Shown here in pieces: positions 18,267-30,789 of a stretch of 64,000 nucleotides of DNA. The first letter of the stretch is position 1. Each line of letters begins with the position of its first letter. The position numbers were made by a program, and so were the translations under genes. The notes below the pieces were generated by a model. The model saw nothing but the letters and a program-made list of their open reading frames with translations. It was not told where the DNA came from and did not search any database. Source of the DNA: Unio delphinus (taxonomy: Eukaryota > Mollusca > Bivalvia > Unionida > Unionidae); the NCBI GenBank assembly GCA_029339505.1, contig JAQISU010000022.1:12788001-12852000 (forward strand), given 5' to 3'.

Positions 18267-18485
18267 GAACACGATATCGTATCGGACTGGATCAAATATT
18301 CGGTTAACCCCAACTGAAAGTTCTAGCAGCAGAGGGGGTGAGTGACAACGACGTTGCGACGCGAATGTTTTCAGACAAGGGTCAGAGACTTATTTTTTCG
18401 CGAGAAGGGTCTAGTGTTATTTTGGAGGGGGTATAATCAAAAATAAAAACAAAAAAAAGTTGTCTGATTCGCCCCCTCTGCTGCT
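18267..18485 (-). repeat. Element 1 right TIR
   Basis: Exact inverted copy of the left TIR. It therefore repeats the last ATPase codons on the complementary strand next to the penton gene. A homopolymer C tract starts 3 bp outside. Confidence 0.95.
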
Positions 18486-18490
18486 TTCCC

Positions 18491-19059
18491 CCCCCCCCCC
18501 CCTTGTTTTATGAACCTCGATTAAAACGTACTTGTGTAAAATAAAATGTGTTCTAATTACAATAGTGCTCATTTTCATTAATTATAACAGCAAATAGTCC
18601 CCAATGATGGTAAGTGATATTGTATGCAAACTTTAGACGCAACACGACATAATTCCAGTCCTACTTTCCGGTACCTGAGCGTACTAAAACTATTTTCCAA
18701 AACTGAAGAGTACTGTCTGGAAAGAAGCGGATTGTTTTATTTTACTTGTTGAAAATTCATCTCGTTGATGAATAAGCAGATTTGTGGAATAGAAAATCAG
18801 TTTTTGTTCTTGTTATTGTTACTTTTTTTTTGTTGTTGTTGTTTTTTGTTGGTTTCTTTTGTTGTTTTTTTCTGTTGTTTTGTTGTTTTTTTTTGGGGGG
18901 GGGGATATTCCATTCATTTTGTGGCTTTTGAGTTTTCGCGAACATTTTGTAATAAACTCAGACTTAATTATGAAAACACCTTGCCCATATTTCACACAAA
19001 AAAATTATGTCATGAATCCAGTGGTTATATTTTGAGGACATGTTTGTTTGTTTGTTTTA
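18491..19059. other. Host flank, low complexity
   Basis: A C tract, then T/G-rich low-complexity sequence (18796-18902). No gene seen. Confidence 0.6.
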
Positions 19060-19289
19060 ATGGTCCAACGCCATTTTTCAGCACAATATAGGCTATACAT
19101 GGCGGCCAGTAATAATGGTGGAGGAAGAACCCTGAAAACCCCAGAAAGAACCACCGACCCACGAGAAGCTACTGGCAAGCTTTCTTCCATACCCACATTG
19201 GCCGAATCTGAGACTCGAACTGACAGAGGTGAGATGGCAGTGATCCGTAACGGAGAGCGCTTTAGACCACTCGGCCACTCGGGGCCCAG
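19060..19289 (-). repeat. tRNA-derived SINE, family 2
   Basis: Read on the minus strand, the head has GGCCGAGTGGTCTAAAGCGC (A box) and a B-box-like GTTCGAGTCTCAG. The body ends in GCCATGTATAGCC. Near-identical copies lie at 28745, 32960, 41888 and 63899. Confidence 0.85.
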
Positions 19290-20615
19290 TTTTGAGGACA
19301 CAATACTCAGCTTAAATTTGATACTGGGTTCCACTATCAGCAAATGAGAAACACGCTTGCAAAATAGTAATTTTATTTGCGAGTATTCAAACAAAGGTTT
19401 CAAGCTCAAACTCGGTAGTTTTATGATTTCCAGGTCTTATTGGTTGAAACTTAATCCGAATTAAAAATTGAACAATCAAATATCTTGCATTTTCTAACCA
19501 TTGTACCAAAGACCAACTAAATGCATTAATCACATACGTGTATATGTAGCCCAAAAATGAGCAAGACTCACGTGTATCCATCTTAATACCTTAATACAAT
19601 CGGAGCAGGAATATCAATCAGCACGTGCCGAAATTTCATTGCTGCAATAATTAATAAACACTGTTATCAAAATGCTACTCGAAATTCCTTTTCACGACAC
19701 TTTTCCGCAACCGTCAAACATTAATTTTATAATGTTGAATTATTATTATTTTATGCAGAGATCAGTTTTCCTGCATATTACGTGATTTAAACATTGCATT
19801 AGGAGAGAGCTACAGCTAAGACGGGGAACATTTTGTCCAATACTAAGTACTTCCTTATAAAATATGCTTCATTTAGAAAGTAAGCCAGATTTAGAACATC
19901 TGAACCAAAACAGTTGAAAATTCGGCGTTCTTGAGCAAAGAAAGCAAGTACATATTAAACAGATTTCTCCCTACATCAAGTGTCTAAAATACAAATACAA
20001 ACCTTTACTTGTACTGATCTTGCGCGTTTTATGTTTCATAATTTAGAAAAGTGAAAAACGCTGTTTAACTTTTTGAACGATTATTTTAACGCCATTCACT
20101 TTATTAAGTATGCAAGATTCAAAACGGTGCTTTCTTTCAATTTCACCCAAGAAGATGGCGAGAATGATAATGAAAACGGTGATGGCGTTGAGGAAAATGA
20201 TGATGACGAAAACGATGATGATAGCGATTATTAACTACAATAAAAGCTTCAATAACTGTTGTTGGTCATTTGGGTAAATTACATCTTTCTCTTATTGCAC
20301 TCACAAAATGATTTTATCCTACCATAATTACAAAAGTAAGCTTGGGGTTAGTTGTTTTCTTTTTTTTGCTGTTTGTCTTCTGTTTTGTTTCGTTTAAAGT
20401 GTTGTTTTTCTATTTTATTTTTTATTTTTAGTTATGAGTGTTTTTGTGGGGTTTTTTTAAGTTTGCCTCGTGGCATGCAGATACAAGCAAACTTATCTAT
20501 TAAAAACGTCAACTCGTAATTCTGGTAATCGTATTACACTGCAGTTTCTTCAAAATATTACACAACCTATAACGGGTAATTCATTTGATATATCCTATTA
20601 AAGTTATATAAAATG
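19290..20615. other. Non-coding host DNA
   Basis: AT-rich with no convincing gene or repeat structure beyond a short GAT-rich stretch near 20155-20230. Confidence 0.6.
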
Positions 20616-21318
20616 CGTTAAAGTCTTGTTAGGGTCTTGTTAGGGTCTTGTTAAAGTCTTATTAAAGTCTTGTTAGGGTCTTGTTAAAGTCTTCTTAAAG
20701 CCTTGTTAGGGTCTTGTTAAAGTCTTCTTAAAGTCTTGTTAGGGTCTTGTTAAAGTCTTATTAAAGTCTTGTTAGGGTCTTGTTAAAGTCTTCTTAAAGT
20801 CTTGTTAGGGTCTTGTTAGGGTCTTGTTAAAGTCTTCTTAAAGTCTTGTTAGGGTCTTGTTAAAGTCTTCTTAAAGTCTTGTTAGGGTCTTGTTAAAGTC
20901 TTCTTAAAGTCTTGTTAGTCTTGTTTTGGTATTGTTATAATCGTGTTTGATTCTTCTTATAGTCTCATTAGAGTCTTGTTAAAGTCTTATTAAAGCCTGG
21001 CTAGAGTCTTGTTAAAGTCTTAATAAAGTCTTGTAAGAGTCTTACTGGAGTCTTGTTAAAGTATTGCTAGAGTCCTGTGAAAGTCTTACTAGAACATTGT
21101 TAAAGTCTTGTTTGAGTCTTGTTGGAGTCTCATTAAAATCTTGCTAAAGTCCTGTTATAGTCTTGTTAAAGTCTTATCAAAGTGTTTGTTAGAATCGTCT
21201 TAAAGTCTTGTTAGAGTCATGTTAAAGACTTGTTAGAGTTTTGTCAGGGTCTTTTTAAAGTCTTGTTAGAGTCTTGCGTAAATCTTTTTAAAATCCTGTC
21301 AAAGTCTTGTTAAAATTG
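20616..21318 (+). repeat. 11/22-bp tandem repeat (GTCTTGTTAAA family)
   Basis: Some 60 degenerate copies of an 11-mer, with GTTAGGGTCTTGTTAAAGTC higher-order units in the left half, decaying rightward. It ends about 400 bp before the first host exon. Confidence 0.92.
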
Positions 21319-21734
21319 ATAACGGAAGGAAAGGAAGGAAATTGGTCTACGTAATTATACGATGTGTAATGTCTAAGACAAACTTTTTTAGTGATAGAAA
21401 TCCTAATTTGAAGATAATATACTGATGTTTAACGAATGGCTTTCTACAATAAGAAAACGAAAAAGCTCAACCCGACCCGTGTGTGTGACTGTTGGCTTGT
21501 TAATTGACCAAGACTAAATGGTGAAGTGTACATTACAAGAAGCCCTCCGAGCTCATTTATTTATAACCTTTCACGAACATACCCAACTAGTGTGAATTAA
21601 CGAACAAAATATATAAGCACCGTCGCTTAACACAAATATCTCTTAAGGCATTTTAACTGTATAGTCATTTTTTTAAATCTTTTTATTCATTTTAACTGTA
21701 TAGTCAAATTTCAGGACTCTTTTTAAGCCATCAA

Positions 21735-21959
21735 ATGTTACCTGTTTTAAAGCTGTGTATATTTTTATTTCTGCTTCTCAAAGGAGTAAACTCTATTGAA
21801 CTTTCTTACATAACCGAACACGAACCATTCAATTTAACTTTCCCTGCAGACGAGAACTTCAAACCTACGGCACTGACAGCTTTTTCTAATGGAATGGAAT
21901 GTGACGCACAGTTTGCTTCAGACCTACAGTATTATAGCATCACGATTTCCAATTGTCAG
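21735..21959 (+). CDS. Host gene exon 1: signal peptide
   Basis: ATG at 21735 opens a hydrophobic signal peptide (LKLCIFLFLLLKGVNS), followed by an extracellular-type sequence with an NLTF glycosylation site. 75 codons, phase 0. The donor CAG|GTACTC lies at the exon edge, directly followed by a (CT)n run. The gene is probably a secreted or anchored surface protein; family not recognised. Confidence 0.65.

Positions 21960-21961
<2 letters not shown>

Positions 21962-22034
<73 letters not shown>
21962..22034. repeat. (CT)n microsatellite at a splice donor
   Basis: Starts within three bases of the exon 1 donor. Confidence 0.97.
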
Positions 22035-22035
<1 letters not shown>

Positions 22036-22097
22036 ATTACATACATAAGCATCTTTTGAAAATCTTAATATAACATAAGATATATCACTCCGGGAGA

Positions 22098-22360
22098 CCG
22101 TTCGGTTGGCCTAAGTGGAGAGAGTCCGCCTCTGATGAGTGATGCCGCGGATTCGAACCTCATAAAAATAGTACTTGCAGCTGCCTCGTTAGACACTCAG
22201 TAGTCAGAGGTTAATGTTAGGTGTCTAGATGTGACTGGGTGGGATATGTTACATGTCTGCGGCACGACACCAAAGTGCTTGACATCGCTATAAACTGCTA
22301 CACTGCAGACATAGTGGTGATCATATTTAGAAATTGTTAAAGCTACGTTAAAAATCCGAA
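22098..22360 (+). repeat. SINE family 1, diverged
   Basis: Shares the A-box head (GGCCTAAGTGG), GATTCGAACC B box and body with the 1476 copy. Confidence 0.75.
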
Positions 22361-22459
22361 ATCACACACCGAGACATGCACTCTGGAATTTTCCAGTTAG
22401 TAAACGTCTAAAAGAAGTTTTATATATTTATTTATTTAATTTAATTTAATTATTTAATT

Positions 22460-22480
22460 TATTATTACTATTATTATTAA

Positions 22481-22531
<51 letters not shown>
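22460..22531. repeat. (ATT)n microsatellite
   Basis: Trinucleotide run inside intron 1. Confidence 0.95.
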
Positions 22532-22532
<1 letters not shown>

Positions 22533-22752
22533 TTCAAGCTTTAGTTCTTAATAAAAAAAGCTGTTTTTTTTCTCCATACAAATCCATGAAGACGGTCACC
22601 CAGCCTTGTTATATTCAGTTTTAGAACTAATTAGATTCATGGATTTTAAATCTTGTATATACAAACAAAAAAGAAGCAAGCGTCAAATAAATTTAGAGAA
22701 ATAATGACTTTTTCAGTTACATGTTAAATTATTAGTAACGTTTTCGTTTCAG

Positions 22753-23002
22753 GGAGAGAAAATAGTCATTTATCTAGTCGACACCGTTCTTAAGAAGGGA
22801 GTTTACTCGATGCTCTCCGTTCATGAGAGGAAAAAGAGTAAATTTGACTGGTTCATCAATAGGTTTCTCCGGCGTAAACGCCAAAGTCTCCTCGAAGAAT
22901 CTCCGGAAGTAAACAGGACTCAACAAATCATCGGGGGAAAGAAAGGCGGAACAACAGTTGTTGAAACTACAGCAATGTTTAACGTACATTTTAACGACCT
23001 AG
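22753..23002 (+). CDS. Host gene exon 2
   Basis: Acceptor TTTCGTTTCAG before 22753, donor TAG|GTAATC at 23002. Phase 0 at entry and phase 1 at exit, matching exon 3. The reading includes a basic stretch (RFLRRKRQ) that could be a furin-type cleavage site, and VVETTAMFNVHFNDL at the end. Confidence 0.65.
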
Positions 23003-24090
23003 GTAATCTATTTGCTTTTGTTGATTACCCTTGATAGTCTGTTCGATCAATCATATTGTATTTTCGCATGTGAAAAAAATTATACAATGAAAGGGATCAG
23101 AAAAGAAAACACATCTTGTTCCTTTCCAAAATACAAATGACAATACCAGTTTTCCTAAGTGCATTGTGCTTGAATGAACATTTTCGTTTTATAATGAATT
23201 TTGGCGTTCTTTTATAGCTGAGGTATTCTCTTCAGCAGTACCAGATTAGTTTTCCAACAAGAGTTAAATAAATAGAGATGTTTAAGAAAGAGTGCTGAAA
23301 TACGCGACATACGGTCTTCACCCACCCACCCCACAAAAAATAATTACATAACCATTGGAAGAAAATGAATGAGGAATTAAATTATCCCAGTGGTCGCGTT
23401 TGAGAATGCTGAATTTGTATCTCAGTGAAGCAAGTAATATAAAAACTAACATATTTGCGCAAAGGCAAAATAGGAAGCGAACTGGGATGTTACGTATCCC
23501 TTTGAATTTTTGAAAAGTTTTCATAGTTCTACTCTTGTGAGTAAACGTAGCTCATTTTAAGCGATCATCATGAATAGAGGAAAATAGTTTTTAAACCATG
23601 AATTGCAATTACAAAATTAAGCAAGCTCGCCATAATTTACTACACTCGAGTTGTGGACATTTTGTTCGACTCTTTGTCTTAAAGGATATTTTGAACGTTT
23701 TTAAAGATGAAAGCTGCACAATACCGACTTTCAGTAACAAGAAGAAAACTGGAGGTTTTTAACTGTCTATAACTGATTTGTTCAAATATTCACTAGAGAA
23801 CCGTTAAATTGAACATTAGGTTGTCAATAGTTCGTTCCGGGTGAATATTGAACTTCCCCCATCATAAAATCTCAAAGTCCAGACAAATGAACAAGCACTT
23901 TTTTTCAGACTATTAACAGACTATATACTACCAGACTACCATAATATCTTCTAATCCATCTAATCCCGCATTCGATGTCGTGTTTATGCCCAAATACCAA
24001 ACCTTGCAATTTTATTTTTTAAAGATATACATATATGGTACAAGTAATTCACATTGTACACCTCTTACGTCTCTAAATGCATTTATATAT
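23003..24090. other. Host intron 2
   Basis: AT-rich; nothing else recognised. Confidence 0.5.
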
Positions 24091-24091
24091 A

Positions 24092-24144
<53 letters not shown>

Positions 24145-24145
24145 C
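24091..24145. repeat. (ATT)n microsatellite at a splice acceptor
   Basis: The run continues directly into the acceptor CCAG of exon 3. Confidence 0.95.
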
Positions 24146-24148
24146 CAG

Positions 24149-24315
24149 ACGAACTTACCTACTTCTGCGACATGGCTAATGATGTTTTGATAGCGCTAAA
24201 CCCGGATGTTATGGTGTATAAATCAGTTTTGGCGTACAATTCCGCTACCAACAATTCTTGTCCTGCAACCCTGAGTCAGAACAGAATCGTAGTTTCTATT
24301 TTCAACTGCTCTTTG
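24149..24315 (+). CDS. Host gene exon 3
   Basis: Acceptor TTATCCAG and donor TTG|GTAAGA. The split codon is completed correctly from exon 2. Cys-containing extracellular sequence with two possible N-glycosylation sites (NNSC and NCSL). Confidence 0.65.
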
Positions 24316-24650
24316 GTAAGAAATCATACTTATTCTAAACATTTTTCTTAGTTTTAGTCTTGAAACTCCGAATTTAATTTTTTTAGTGATCCATTTATCC
24401 GTATCCCTTAGAGCTTAGATGAATTTGCCATCTTGACATGATGACACGATCCACCAAAAATATTTTGGTATCAGTCAATTCAGTTGAAATAAACATTAAA
24501 ATATAGGCTACCTGTCCTATCCTATTAGCTTTCAAATGTGTACTGATGTAGTTTATTACATTGCCAAAGCTGTATTTTATTAGATTTCCCTTCCAACGAA
24601 TTAGTTTTAAGGGAGCAGAAATTACCAGTCTGATATAGTTTAGATCTTAT

Positions 24651-24659
24651 ATATATATA

Positions 24660-24737
<78 letters not shown>

Positions 24738-24766
24738 CATACATACATACATACATACATACATAC
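24651..24766. repeat. (AT)n/(ACAT)n microsatellite
   Basis: Compound repeat in intron 3. Confidence 0.97.
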
Positions 24767-24814
24767 ACTCTGACCAGGATTGGTACACGTTGAGCAATTG
24801 TCACCTTATTTATT

Positions 24815-25932
24815 TTATCACTGTGATAATTATCAGCAATTGTATCAATAAGAAACCGATAGACATTAATAGCAATGATGCCACCTGGAAATAATAGTTG
24901 ACAAATATCAGCTGCTTCATTAATAATTTCTGGAGAATTATTTCCATAAGGTTTTCCTCCAATCAGAATTTCTAATTGTCAACATCAGAAAGGACGTTTT
25001 AGGACCAGTAATAAGACCACATCCAACAAAACAAAGATGATATTCTTGGTCATACGATTCCTCTTTCTCATTTCTTTCATATCTCTACGTCAAGTTTAAA
25101 GGAAAGAAACTACGATACTAATATGGAAAATACATCATTGGCCCCTTCGTCTTCACTCTTCCAAGAATCATTATATCTAGACTTTGCATATTTTGATATT
25201 TGATGTTCATGTTCGGCAATATTTACTACTTCTCCGCGTTTCCAATTACTAATAAGATTTAAACCCGTAAATTTATCCTTAATATCAACTTTAGTTTATG
25301 GTGATTGTTGTTTGAGGAAGTTACTTGTTTAGGCTGTGATTGTGGTTTTGCGGCTCCGCATAAATTTATTTATTTAATATATTATATTTTGGATCATTTC
25401 TAGCCTGGTTTTTTTGTCGTAATGAATGCAATATATCCTTTTACGAACATTATAAACATTTACGCCAATTTACTCGGGTTTAAAATTTCGGACAGGCGGA
25501 GAAAACCCATCGCTGCAACACCAGGTAAATCTTCATCTTTAACCGTTTCTAAAGTTCTTCAATAATTCCATCCCTAATATTTTTAATCAATTCTATATTT
25601 TCTTTTCTTAGTTCGGCTTTCTTTTATAGACTTATTTTATATCACCTGTTTCAGCAAGAGCTTCAGTACCCTCGGATTTTTCTTCCTTTAAGCAGCAGCC
25701 CTTACATCTGGAAGATCTCATAAAAGTGTGTTTTATTAGTTCTTTCTGCTATTTTTCCAGTTGCGATGGCAATTTGTTCTAACGTAGGACGAAGACTTTC
25801 AGTAGCTTCTGCAACTTGTTCGGTAGCCTTTGTCGCGGGTTTAAATAATTGTTCTGAACCTTCTTTAAACACAACCTGACCTTTCTTGTAATTTTTGGCC
25901 TGACAGAGTCGGGTACAAGATTTTTTTTATTG

Positions 25933-25935
<3 letters not shown>
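24815..25935 (-). pseudogene. Fossil of the Element 1 351-aa late gene
   Basis: On the minus strand, 24850-24965 translates to sequence closely matching residues about 285-345 of the 11353 gene (NNSPEIINEAADIC is shared). 25800-25910 matches its N-terminal region (GSEQLFKPATKATE against GSEELFKPVTTATK). Frames between are broken, and a (CT)n run interrupts the 5' end. No TIR or other element gene is seen nearby, so this is a fragment of an older relative lying in intron 3 of the host gene. Confidence 0.82.

Positions 25936-25936
<1 letters not shown>

Positions 25937-25984
<48 letters not shown>
25937..25984. repeat. (CT)n microsatellite
   Basis: Dinucleotide run next to the fossil fragment. 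Confidence 0.97.
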
Positions 25985-25988
<4 letters not shown>

Positions 25989-26239
25989 GTATAAACTTCC
26001 ATAGATGGTGCCATAGTAATGATATATAATCATTTAATTAAAGCAGAGAGAAGGGAGGGTGCGACCTCAATGAAACGTCCGGTGGGTAAACAAAAACGCA
26101 CATTCAAATTTTGTAAAAACGCTCGACTAATAATGAAACAAACAAGTTGACCAATACTAGAAAACTCCCTATTCGGTTAGATTCTTCGGTTTGGCTTTAT
26201 TGACCTTATATTTTTCATTTTCGTAGGAAGCTTTTTTTT

Positions 26240-27130
26240 TAATGACGTTCTAGCAAAAAGTCCGCTGATAATTTACTTGTTTCCTCACATGTTCGGCACA
26301 TGTTTATACAATATTGTGCCTATATTAAATGGATATTCTATTAAGAAAATCTGTTCCTTTCATAAATTAGTTTTTAGCTGTCTTATTCGGCACAATCAAG
26401 TATGCATTTTACGGGTTCACATACCTAAATAATGGTCTGTAAACGTTTTATGGACTCTTATAAATATATCCGTCATTACTAAGGATCTTCTAATTTCCGA
26501 TTTCATATCTTCGGTCTCAAGAAAATTATTTTAAAATTGCAAATCAGTCTGGAATTAAATTGTAGACCTATCCCATTTCTATGACAAGCAGCTGTACTAG
26601 ACTGCTCTCGTTTTAAATCAATTCCTTATGACAAATACTGGAAATTGTATGACAAAGTTATTGTCAACATATTTGATTAGCCTTTTTTACCGTAAATTAG
26701 TTTGAATTACAATGTTAACGCATACAAACTAGTTATATTATAGGAACACATCCGTGTTAAATCGTTAAAAAGAAGTGTTATAACCATGACATGGCTGTCT
26801 CTATTTTACATCCAAGAATTGTATGATTCGCCTTATTTACGGTAAATATGTTGTTACTGCTTTATTGCGCACATGCACGTTCGCACATATAAATTGAAAT
26901 AGTTGTAGACCTTTATACTTTGACAGATGCATTTCCTTTAGCACAAAACAACGCTTACTACAATAAACAAACAACTTCTTGTTACTATTCTAAAATTAAC
27001 ACGGAGAAGCATTTTATCATGTTGCCATGAAGGTAGATCAGAATGGCACCGAATGAAATGACAACAGATATGCATGCATCATAATTAATTGTTGAATCGC
27101 ATCGCATTAATCATTACAATCGTTGTTATC
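26240..27130 (+). repeat. Diverged dispersed repeat, copy 1
   Basis: Shares a colinear series of short matches with 30790-31760: ATGTTCGGCACAT, CCTAAATAA, CAAATCAGTCT, GTCAACATAT, ACACATCCGTG, GCGCACATG, TTTATACTTTGA. An old duplication or repeat family; no frame is preserved. Confidence 0.6.
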
Positions 27131-27179
27131 GTAAATGAACTTATTGCTCTTTAAATGTAACAGCATTTACACAGAGACA

Positions 27180-27600
27180 GCTTCACTCTTTCTCTCTGCC
27201 TTGGTAGCTGAGACTTAGTCGTACGAAGATTCGTCACGGCTGGGGACAACTACAGCTGCATTGGATGGCCATGACGTCTTCATTGCCTGGTCATGCCATG
27301 CACGCTCCACAAAGCGTTTGCAGATTCGCCTTTTTAGCCGTAGGATCACTCAGTTGATCTCTTCCGCCCAGTCAGCCGAAGCTCTCTTTGCATGCAACGA
27401 TAGGCAAGCTCCTAACCAGCACAAGATTTGAGGCCCTTCGGCTACCCTCAACCTGGTTGGATCCACAGGTGAGAGCTGAGCGCCTGGTGTAGACCAAAGG
27501 TGGACGAGCTACTCCAAAGGGATCACGACTTGCCCCAACAAGAGATAATACTCTCCCAAGCACCCAAAAACCACATTACTTCGGTAGGTGTTCACTTCCA
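27180..27600. other. GC-richer island, unidentified repeat-like segment
   Basis: Base composition clearly above its surroundings. The minus-strand frame at 27372-27563 has no recognisable domain. Probably a transposon remnant. Confidence 0.35.
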
Positions 27601-28095
27601 GAAAGTATAAAAACATGGAATGTAGAACTGAAATGGGAGTCGCAATGGTTTTATAGATCTGTCATTGTATTTAGTTGTTTTCATAGGGTATGACCCCTTT
27701 TTGCTCAATGCATATACTATACATGATAGTTATTTATGCGCACCTTTTCCCATAGTTTTGGATCAATCACCCTAAATGTATGTATTTTCCACGAGGTCAA
27801 TACGCACAAATATTTCAATCGTCAGTTTTGCTTCTTCAGGAAGAATTACATCAACTGAGCAAAAGTCCTATCTTTGCCTAAAGAAATCAACATCCCAATT
27901 AGCTATAACTACGTAGTTATTCTCTTCCTTCTTAATTGCATAAATCTAGATTAGATTCCAACAGATGACATTATTACATAAAACTAAAACTGGAATATTT
28001 CGCTAATTAATCTATCGTACTATTGTCGTACTGGATTGCACATCAACAATTGATTCTGGAAAAATAGGTACTGTTCTAGGTCAGTCTATCCAGGT

Positions 28096-28356
28096 CTACA
28101 TGAATGGCTGACAATAACAGTGGTGTTCCTGTCCATAGTTATCACTTGTTGGGATAAGATATTTTATAAATAAACAAATAATCACTGTCACGCTGAATCG
28201 ATGAATTGTATCAAGATGCGGAGCTTGTGCCATGATGTTCAATAGAAACTGACTTCCTGTGATTTTTCCCAGTTTTTTTGTACAGTAATTACGGGCTACT
28301 ATTCCAGTTTCGAAAATTTCATTGTAGTTAAATAATTCAGCACCGTATTCCATCAA
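28096..28356 (-). other. Unidentified coding-like frame, 86 aa
   Basis: The first 58 residues (MEYGAELFNYNEIFETGIVA...) have reasonable codon composition, the rest does not. No domain known; may be a remnant of a mobile element or an unrelated exon. Confidence 0.2.
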
Positions 28357-28744
28357 AACTTTTTTGTAGTGTTGTGATTATATCCAGAATGTAAATGTTG
28401 ATAGGTATGTCAGCAGACACTTTCTTTCACAGATTTGACATTTTTATGCCTACCGGAACAAAGATGTTCATTTTAAAGAAATTTCACATTTCAGAAATAA
28501 ACGATGGCTTAAATCGACTATACAACTACATGATTTCAGTTTCAATAAATGCTTCTATTTTAGTTTTGGTACGAGCAGAGTTCGAGATGTGACTAAAACT
28601 TCACAAAACATGTAGATTTTAAAGTTTCAAGACACTTTGAGACAAAAGAATTATAATTGCTCGCGATATGGAAGCTGATAATGAACAGAAAAATGCTTAA
28701 TCACATGTATTGCCAAAATGTTCCATTTCGTTTGTTTGTTTCTA

Positions 28745-28978
28745 TGGTTTAACGCCATTTTTCAGCACAAGATAGGCTATACATGGCGGCCAGTATTATT
28801 GGTGGAGGAAGAACCTGGAAAACCCCGGAAAGAACAACCGACCCACGAGAAGCAACTGGTAACCTTCCTCACATACCCACATTGGCCGAATCTGAGACTC
28901 GAACCCACGCAGACAGAGGTGAGATGGCAGTGATCCGTAACGGACAGCGCTTTAGACCACTCGGCCACTCGGAGCCCC
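28745..28978 (-). repeat. SINE family 2
   Basis: Near-identical to 19060-19289; retains the B-box region GGGTTCGAGTCTC on the minus strand. Confidence 0.88.
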
Positions 28979-29104
28979 CTCTGTATTTTGTATGCTGTTG
29001 AGTCTGCTATCAAACAGTATGAAAATACTATCACTATCATCTGTGCAGACTGAACGTTAGTTCAACATTATGGTATAGATCCAAATTAATAGACCAACAA
29101 ATAA

Positions 29105-29480
29105 CTCTAAAGCAAGCAGGGCAAGACCTGCTTTAGGAGCCAAGGGGGCCCGCCCCCCCCCCCCCCCCTTTAAAAAGAACAAACTATTCGCTGCTTTTGA
29201 TAAAAGATGCAAAGGGGGTTCCGAATTTTTTAATTTATTTTTTTTTAAATATTTATTTTAGTGTTTTAAAAACATTGCAGTTTTTAGTCACTTTTGTTAG
29301 ATCCCTTTTTCAAGGTTCAGATAGCACCAGATTGCACCATTTTGCATCCTTGAAGAAAAAAAATTCGGGGGGGGGGGGCTTGCCCCTGGACCCCCTTATA
29401 AGGCTAGGCGCTTTGCGTCTTCGCTTAACCCAATAACTTTGCCCCCCCCCCCCCGAAAAACTTTGGTCCGGCCCTGGCAA
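29105..29480. repeat. Repeat with long C and G runs
   Basis: C and G homopolymers flank GCTTGCCCCTGGACCCCCTT and GGTCCGGCCCTGG. Typical of a degraded invertebrate interspersed repeat; class unknown. Confidence 0.45.
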
Positions 29481-30789
29481 GAATAGAGTACTGGATCTCC
29501 AAAAACTCAACTCGTCTCAGCAAAAACTTGAAAAATGTACCATACTGACATTTAGCAGTATAAATGGATTCAGAAAAAAAATCATTTTTAAATTGCGCGT
29601 TTAGAGTTTAATTTGAAAATGATTAACATTTAAGTTTTATTACAAGTATTAATCCAAGGGTATGGGTCTGACATTTCACCGACGATACTCACTTTCAAAA
29701 TTTGCACAAGTTTAATGGGTGCTAGGTTTCCGGAGATTCAATTATATGTTAATAAAAGACGTAGTACGTTTAGAAAAGATAAAGAAAAAAATACATTTAC
29801 TATATATTACTTTTGTTATGATATAAAATATTAATAATATTGATAATCATCATTTTTCGAATCTATTTAAAAAACATCGGCGCCTCGCGTTAGAATATTA
29901 TTTTTGTCACAAAAGAAAGAGTTAATTAGAAAAGGAATTGTTGAAACGAGTAAAGATTTGGAGAGTGTATTAAACGTAAATTTCAGTATTGAGTTTGAAT
30001 ATACTTGCAAATTTGAAAATTCAGCGCGAAGAAAAATATAAATGTTTGCATGATCAAAAAGTGAATGGATGGAAGACGAAATTGACAAGACAGTGAACAA
30101 AACGAGCAAAATGAATCCGGGCAAATAATTAGATTAATGCAATAATTTTTTTTTAAAAAATTATACGATACATTATTTAGTAAACAAGAAACCAATAGAA
30201 GTATCAAAAATACTAAATTATACACTTGGAAGATTTGAGGTTCCAATTGATACAAGATTTTTTTAAATCAATTAAAGGATGAAAATACTTTCGAAAACTT
30301 GAAGAGCATGAGTAATGGTATTAATCTAGTATAGCATTGAATTTTTAAAAGTTCTTTTTGGAATTATTTGGGAGGGATTTTATTACTAATTCAATGAATC
30401 TAGGATACAAAGGCTTGTTAAATACAACACAGGGGAGGGAATTATTACATTATGGTTAAAGGAAAAGAAGAATATTAAACGGAGAGATAGCTGGAATTAA
30501 TTTTGGAAAAAAGTACAAGAGATACTTTGAAAAAAATATAATGTCGGTCATGAAGATGACAAACGTATTCTGTGCAAATGAAAACGGTCTTAGTAAAACA
30601 AACATTCTATGATAGCCTTTAGTCCTAGTGCTATAGTTGTTGAGAAATTTGAGTAAATAGAGACCTTTTCAATCGTAATATCAAAACAAACCTTTTTGGC
30701 ACAGAAGATGTGTTACGATGTATCCATATTTCAAAAGACAATTTTAAAATTGAGAATAGTTTTCAAGTTTGGTGGAAATGTATTCTGTA

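Larger units (their letters stand above)
2449..18485. mobile_element. Element 1: Polinton/Maverick-type virus-like transposon
   Basis: The 219-bp TIRs (2449-2667 and 18267-18485) are identical by eye. TTCCC abuts both ends (2444-2448 and 18486-18490), consistent with the short duplications left by retrovirus-type integrases. Inside are integrase, family-B polymerase, FtsK/HerA-type ATPase, adenain-type protease, a double-jelly-roll capsid protein and a penton-like protein, the defining Polinton/adintovirus set. Left-half genes point both ways; all genes from 10787 on run rightward. The polymerase-helicase fusion and the PLA2 domain separate it from Element 2. Transposon and endogenised virus cannot be told apart from sequence alone. 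Confidence 0.93.
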
